The notes below the pieces were generated by a model. It worked only from the letters and a program-made list of their open reading frames with translations, searched no databases and was not told where the DNA came from. This document shows, piece by piece, positions 26,179 through 29,437 of a DNA stretch of 29,437 nt. This stretch comes from CALFMR01 sp035550595 (lineage in GTDB: Bacteria; Acidobacteriota; Vicinamibacteria; Vicinamibacterales; SCN-69-37): NCBI GenBank assembly GCA_035550595.1, contig DASZOV010000167.1, forward strand, positions 1 to 29,437, written 5' to 3'. The position numbers were made by a program, and so were the translations under genes. Position 1 is the first letter of the stretch. Each line of letters begins with the position of its first letter.

Positions 26179-27380
26179 CGACGTCGACCTTGACGCTCGC
26201 GGAGCGCATGAGTCGCGTTGCGCTTTCGCCGACGATGAAGGGGACGATCGAGGCGGAGCGGCTGCGCCGGCAGGGTGTCGATGTCGTCGACCTCGGAGCA
26301 GGGGAGCCCGACTTTCCCACGCCGCCGCACGTCGTCGACGCGGCGCGTGCCGCGCTCGACGCGGGCTTCACGAAGTACACGGCGAACATGGGCGTCGCCG
26401 AGTTGCGCGAAGCCGTCGCGGCACGATACCGCGCCGACTACGGCGTCGACTACGCGGCGTCAGAAGTCATCATCACCGCGGGCGGCAAGCAGGCGCTCTT
26501 TCATGCGGCGATGGCACTCTTCGGGCCGGGCGACGAGGTCGTCACGCACGCGCCGGGCTGGCCGACGCTCGGCGAACAGATCCGGCTCGCCGGCGCGACG
26601 CCGGTCGTCGTGCGTACGCAACCGCGCGATGGGTTCCGCCTGACGGCATCCACGCTGCTCGACGCCGTGACGCCCGCGACGCGCGGCATCGTCATCAACG
26701 CGCCGACGAACCCGACGGGTGCGCTGTTCTCCGAAGCGGACGCGCGAATTCTGGCCACCGAAGCCGCGCGGCGCGATCTGTGGATCGTGCTCGACGCCTG
26801 CTACGAGCGCCTGGTCTACGACGGACAGCCCCCGAATCTTCCGGGTGTGATGGGCGCCATTGCGCGCGATCGCCTCGTGATCTGCGGGTCGACGTCGAAA
26901 GCGTACGCGATGACTGGATGGCGCTGTGGCTGGCTCGTCGGACCCGCGCCGGTCGTTCAGGCGGCTGGCGCGCTCCAGAGCCATGAGACGTCCAACGTCA
27001 ACTCGATCACGCAGAAGGCCGCGATCGCCGCACTGACCGGACCACAGGACGTCGTCTCAGCGATGCTGGACGAATATCGCGTGCGGCGCGATCGACTCAT
27101 CACGTGGCTCGCCGAGGAACCGCGGTTGCCGACCGTCGTCCCGGAGGGTGCGTTCTATCTGTTTCCGAGCGTGGAGGCGTGGCTCTCGCCATCCGGGTGC
27201 AGCACGTCGATTGAATTCGCCGAACGGTTGCTGGCCGCCGAGCGCGTCGTCGTCACGCCAGGCGAGGCGTTCGACAGCCCGGGATTCATCCGGCTGTCGT
27301 ATGCCACGTCGCTCGATCGCCTCCAGGAAGGTGCGACGCGCCTCATCCGCTTCGCCCGCAGTCTGGATACCGCACGATGA
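26175..27380 (+). CDS. Class I pyridoxal-phosphate aminotransferase (AspB/AspC type)
   Basis: This is a fold-type I aminotransferase, 401 residues, probably acting on aspartate or aromatic/other 2-oxo acids. It has LGAGEPDFPTP, KYTANMGVAELREA, INAPTNPTGA, the PLP lysine Lys242 in STSKAYAMTGWRCGW, and the carboxylate-binding Arg in GFIRLSYA. The PLP-aspartate segment reads VLDACYERL, where most relatives have DEIY; the Asp and Tyr are kept. The subfamily is like Thermus/Bacillus AspB (group I-gamma). Substrate is not readable. A role in Tyr/Phe transamination is possible because no aromatic aminotransferase is seen in the aro-trp-tyrA operon. It overlaps coaD and the next gene by four bases each. 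Confidence 0.92.
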   Translation: MTTSTLTLAERMSRVALSPTMKGTIEAERLRRQGVDVVDLGAGEPDFPTPPHVVDAARAALDAGFTKYTANMGVAELREAVAARYRADYGVDYAASEVIITAGGKQALFHAAMALFGPGDEVVTHAPGWPTLGEQIRLAGATPVVVRTQPRDGFRLTASTLLDAVTPATRGIVINAPTNPTGALFSEADARILATEAARRDLWIVLDACYERLVYDGQPPNLPGVMGAIARDRLVICGSTSKAYAMTGWRCGWLVGPAPVVQAAGALQSHETSNVNSITQKAAIAALTGPQDVVSAMLDEYRVRRDRLITWLAEEPRLPTVVPEGAFYLFPSVEAWLSPSGCSTSIEFAERLLAAERVVVTPGEAFDSPGFIRLSYATSLDRLQEGATRLIRFARSLDTAR

Positions 27381-28804
27381 GCACGTCAGTTGCCACGCTT
27401 GCCGATCGCCTGCGAGCGATCGTCGGTCCTGCGTTCGTGAAAACGGATGACGAGGCGCGGCGCACGTACGGTACGGACGCGCTTCTACGCGGCGCGCCAG
27501 CCGACGTCGTCGTGCTGCCGGCGAACACCGCGGAGATCGCGGCGATCGCGAAGCTCTGTGACGAGACACGGACGCCGCTCGTGCCGCGGGGCGGCGGCAC
27601 CGGGTACACCGGCGGATCGGTGCCGGTCAAAGGCGGCGTCGTGCTGAGCCTCGAGCGCCTCAATCGCATCCTCGAGATCGACGAAGGCAACCTGTTGGCC
27701 ATTGTCGAGCCGAACGTCATCACCGGCGATCTACAGGATGCCGTGGAGCGCGTTGGCCTGTTCTATCCGCCCGATCCGTCGAGCCTGCGCCAGTCGGCTA
27801 TCGGCGGCAACGTCGCGGAATGTGCGGGCGGGCCGCGCGCGTTCAAGTACGGCGTGACGCGACAATACGTCCTCGGACTCGAAGCCGTGCTGCCGACGGG
27901 CGAGATCATTCATACCGGCGGCAAGACGGTGAAGAACGTCGTCGGCTACGACCTCACGCAGCTTCTCGTGGGGTCGGAAGGCACGCTCGCGATCATCACG
28001 CGGATCATCCTGCGTCTCATTCCAAAGCCGCCGGCCGCGGCGACACTCCGCGCGCGATTCCCGAGCATCGCGCACGCGGTCGATGCCGTGTCGCGTCTCA
28101 TCCGCGCGCGCGTCGTGCCGGCCTCGCTCGAGCTGCTCGACCGCGACTCGCTCGACGCCGTGGCCGCGGCCTATGACGATGAATCGCTCGCGCCGGCGGG
28201 CACGGCGGCCGTGCTGCTCATCGAGGTCGACGGCCTCGTCGAGCAGGTCGGCGCCGAGGCCGATCGCGTGGAGACCGCGTGTCGCGAGGCGGGTGCGAGC
28301 GAAGTCGTCCGCGCGGCGACGACCGCCGAACGCGACGAGATCTGGCAGCTTCGCCGCCAGGTGTCGTTTGCGCTGCGGACCGTGTCGTCGCTGAAGATCA
28401 ATCACGACATCGTCGTGCCGAAGGCCCGCATCCCCGAGCTGTTCGACCTCGTTGCGCGCATCAAGCGCGAGTTCGGCCTCAAGATGTCGGCGTTCGGCCA
28501 CGTCGGCGACGGGAACATCCACGTCAACATGCTCGTGACTGCCGAAGACGCGGCCGAGATGGCGCGGGCACACGAGGCGGAAGGCGTGTTGTTCCGCGGT
28601 GTCATCGCGCTCGAGGGCGCGATCACGGGCGAGCACGGCATTGGTTTTTCGAAGGCCGCCTATCTCGACCTGGCGCTCGATGCGCCGACCATCGCACTGC
28701 TGCGACGCGTGAAGCAGGCCTTCGACCCGCACGGCATTCTCAATCCCGGCAAGATTTTTCCCGACGAAGTCGCCGCGGCCGGCGCGCCGGGCTTTTGGCG
28801 CTGA
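27377..28804 (+). CDS. glcD: FAD-binding oxidase, GlcD/D-lactate dehydrogenase type
   Basis: This flavoprotein oxidises a 2-hydroxy acid such as glycolate or D-lactate. The 475-residue protein has an N-terminal FAD_binding_4 domain with PRGGGTGYTGGSVP (70-83), then SSLRQSAIGGNVAECAGGPRAFKYGVTRQYV and GKTVKNVVGYDLTQLLVGSEGTL, and a C-terminal FAD-oxidase domain with HVGDGNIHVN (about 375-384) and GEHGIGFSK (about 417-425). Glycolate oxidase normally also needs GlcE and the FeS protein GlcF, which are not adjacent here, so it may be a stand-alone D-2-hydroxyacid dehydrogenase. ATG 27377 overlaps the aminotransferase stop. Confidence 0.9.
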   Translation: MSTSVATLADRLRAIVGPAFVKTDDEARRTYGTDALLRGAPADVVVLPANTAEIAAIAKLCDETRTPLVPRGGGTGYTGGSVPVKGGVVLSLERLNRILEIDEGNLLAIVEPNVITGDLQDAVERVGLFYPPDPSSLRQSAIGGNVAECAGGPRAFKYGVTRQYVLGLEAVLPTGEIIHTGGKTVKNVVGYDLTQLLVGSEGTLAIITRIILRLIPKPPAAATLRARFPSIAHAVDAVSRLIRARVVPASLELLDRDSLDAVAAAYDDESLAPAGTAAVLLIEVDGLVEQVGAEADRVETACREAGASEVVRAATTAERDEIWQLRRQVSFALRTVSSLKINHDIVVPKARIPELFDLVARIKREFGLKMSAFGHVGDGNIHVNMLVTAEDAAEMARAHEAEGVLFRGVIALEGAITGEHGIGFSKAAYLDLALDAPTIALLRRVKQAFDPHGILNPGKIFPDEVAAAGAPGFWR

Positions 28805-28823
28805 GCAGCGCTACCATCGAATC

Positions 28824-29192
28824 ATGCCCGTCATTGCGGTGGTCGGCGCGTCGAGCGACCGGCGGAAGTTCGGCAACAAGGCGCTCCGCGCGTTCCGAGC
28901 GCAGGGCTACACGGTGGTGCCGATCAATCCGCACGAGGCGTCGGTGGAAGGGGAGCGCGCCTACGCGAGTGTCCTCGACTATGCCGGCACCATCGACGAA
29001 GCGACGCTCTACGTGCCGCCCGCGATTGGCGTGGAGGTGCTCGATGACCTCGCGGCGAAGCGCGTCGGAACCGTCTGGCTCAATCCCGGCGCGGACGGAC
29101 CTGACGTCATCGCGCGTGCGCGTGCGCTGGGGCTGACCACGGTCGTCGCCTGTTCGATTCTGGGCGTCGGCGAAAGCCCCGCCGCATATTAG
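28824..29192 (+). CDS. CoA-binding domain protein (CoA_binding_2)
   Basis: This 122-residue single-domain Rossmann-like protein begins VIAVVGASSDRRKFGNKALR (3-22). It continues with VVPINPHEASVEGERAYASV and LYVPPAIGVEVLDDLAAKRV, and WLNPGADGPDVIARARALGL near the C-terminus, all typical of the small YccU/CoA_binding_2 family. Members bind CoA but have no settled function. ATG 28824 is 19 bases after the oxidase stop with no clear ribosome site. It is probably the last gene of the recG string, since a new promoter follows. Confidence 0.88.
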   Translation: MPVIAVVGASSDRRKFGNKALRAFRAQGYTVVPINPHEASVEGERAYASVLDYAGTIDEATLYVPPAIGVEVLDDLAAKRVGTVWLNPGADGPDVIARARALGLTTVVACSILGVGESPAAY

Positions 29193-29229
29193 GCGCCTCG
29201 CGGGCGCGGCGGGTGCGCGATCTTCCGTC

Positions 29230-29257
29230 TTGCTCCTTGCAACGGCTGGTGTATACT
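29230..29257 (+). promoter_or_regulatory. Probable promoter of the right-edge gene
   Basis: TTGCTC (29230-29235) and TATACT (29252-29257) are 16 bases apart. TATACT is a strong -10 in a GC-rich setting. The expected transcript starts near 29264, leaving an untranslated leader of about 85 bases before ATG 29349. Confidence 0.5.
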
Positions 29258-29348
29258 CGGTCCTGTCAAACCACTGGCGTGGCCATTCGCGTGCCGCGCG
29301 CGTTTCGCTCCAACTCCACACAACTTCACTTGTCTGGTTCCAATCGCT

Positions 29349-29437
29349 ATGGCGAATCATCAGAAGCGCTCCCCGGGGCGGCAGCCTGCCGACTCGGTCG
29401 TCACTGAAGCTCCGCAGGACAACGGGCCCGTCGCCGA
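29349..29437 (+). CDS. Start of an unidentified gene, truncated by window end
   Basis: ATG 29349 opens a frame that stays open to the edge (29 full codons). The N-terminus is polar and probably disordered: MANHQKRSPGRQPADSVV and on. No family can be named from so little. A promoter lies about 90 bases upstream, but no Shine-Dalgarno sequence precedes the ATG, so a later start or no gene at all remains possible. Confidence 0.4.
   Translation, partial: MANHQKRSPGRQPADSVVTEAPQDNGPVA

Noticed and set aside
29193..29210. GC-rich inverted repeat after the CoA-binding gene, considered as a terminator
   Set aside because: Only five base pairs and no T tract, so not a convincing intrinsic terminator.

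Overview
The window is a dense, high-GC (about two-thirds G+C by eye) bacterial chromosome segment made of housekeeping genes. I see no rRNA, tRNA, CRISPR array, insertion sequence or phage gene, and no gene-free stretch over 300 bases. Gene content (fused aroDE, LexA with a DUF3467 protein, RNase J, one-gene FtsK, many GTG/TTG starts) fits an Acidobacteriota-like organism, perhaps Vicinamibacteria. That placement is an inference from style, not from a marker gene.

Region 1 (1-9539, + strand) is an aromatic amino acid supraoperon: aroDE (fused dehydroquinase/shikimate dehydrogenase), trpE, trpG, trpD, trpC, trpF, trpB, trpA and tyrA, followed by a JAMM/M67 metallopeptidase. Most junctions are 4-base ATGA or GTGA overlaps, which implies translational coupling. 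The left edge of the window holds what looks like a ribosome-mediated transcription attenuator: the end of a reading frame with three Trp codons and one Tyr codon (2-64), a strong intrinsic terminator (96-132), and a competing antiterminator helix (47-58 with 95-107). This is the most interesting signal in the window.

Region 2 (9554-11141, + strand) is pepA (leucyl aminopeptidase) with its own promoter and a very good Shine-Dalgarno sequence.

Region 3 (11098-22322, - strand, read right to left) runs from a strong promoter in front of lexA through lexA, a DUF3467 gene, nth, a small zincin-type metallopeptidase, a large GT-C-like membrane protein, rsmA (ksgA), rnj (RNase J), ftsK, an N-acetylmuramoyl-L-alanine amidase and a small single-pass membrane protein. 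The genes touch or overlap except for 128 bases between rsmA and rnj. The string joins SOS control, DNA repair, ribosome maturation, RNA decay, chromosome segregation and cell-wall splitting.

Region 4 (22330-29437, + strand) diverges from lexA: an exported protein of unknown function whose mRNA may be leaderless, recG, rsmD, coaD, a class I aminotransferase, a GlcD-type FAD oxidase, a CoA-binding-domain protein, and then a promoter and the first codons of an unidentified gene that runs off the right edge.
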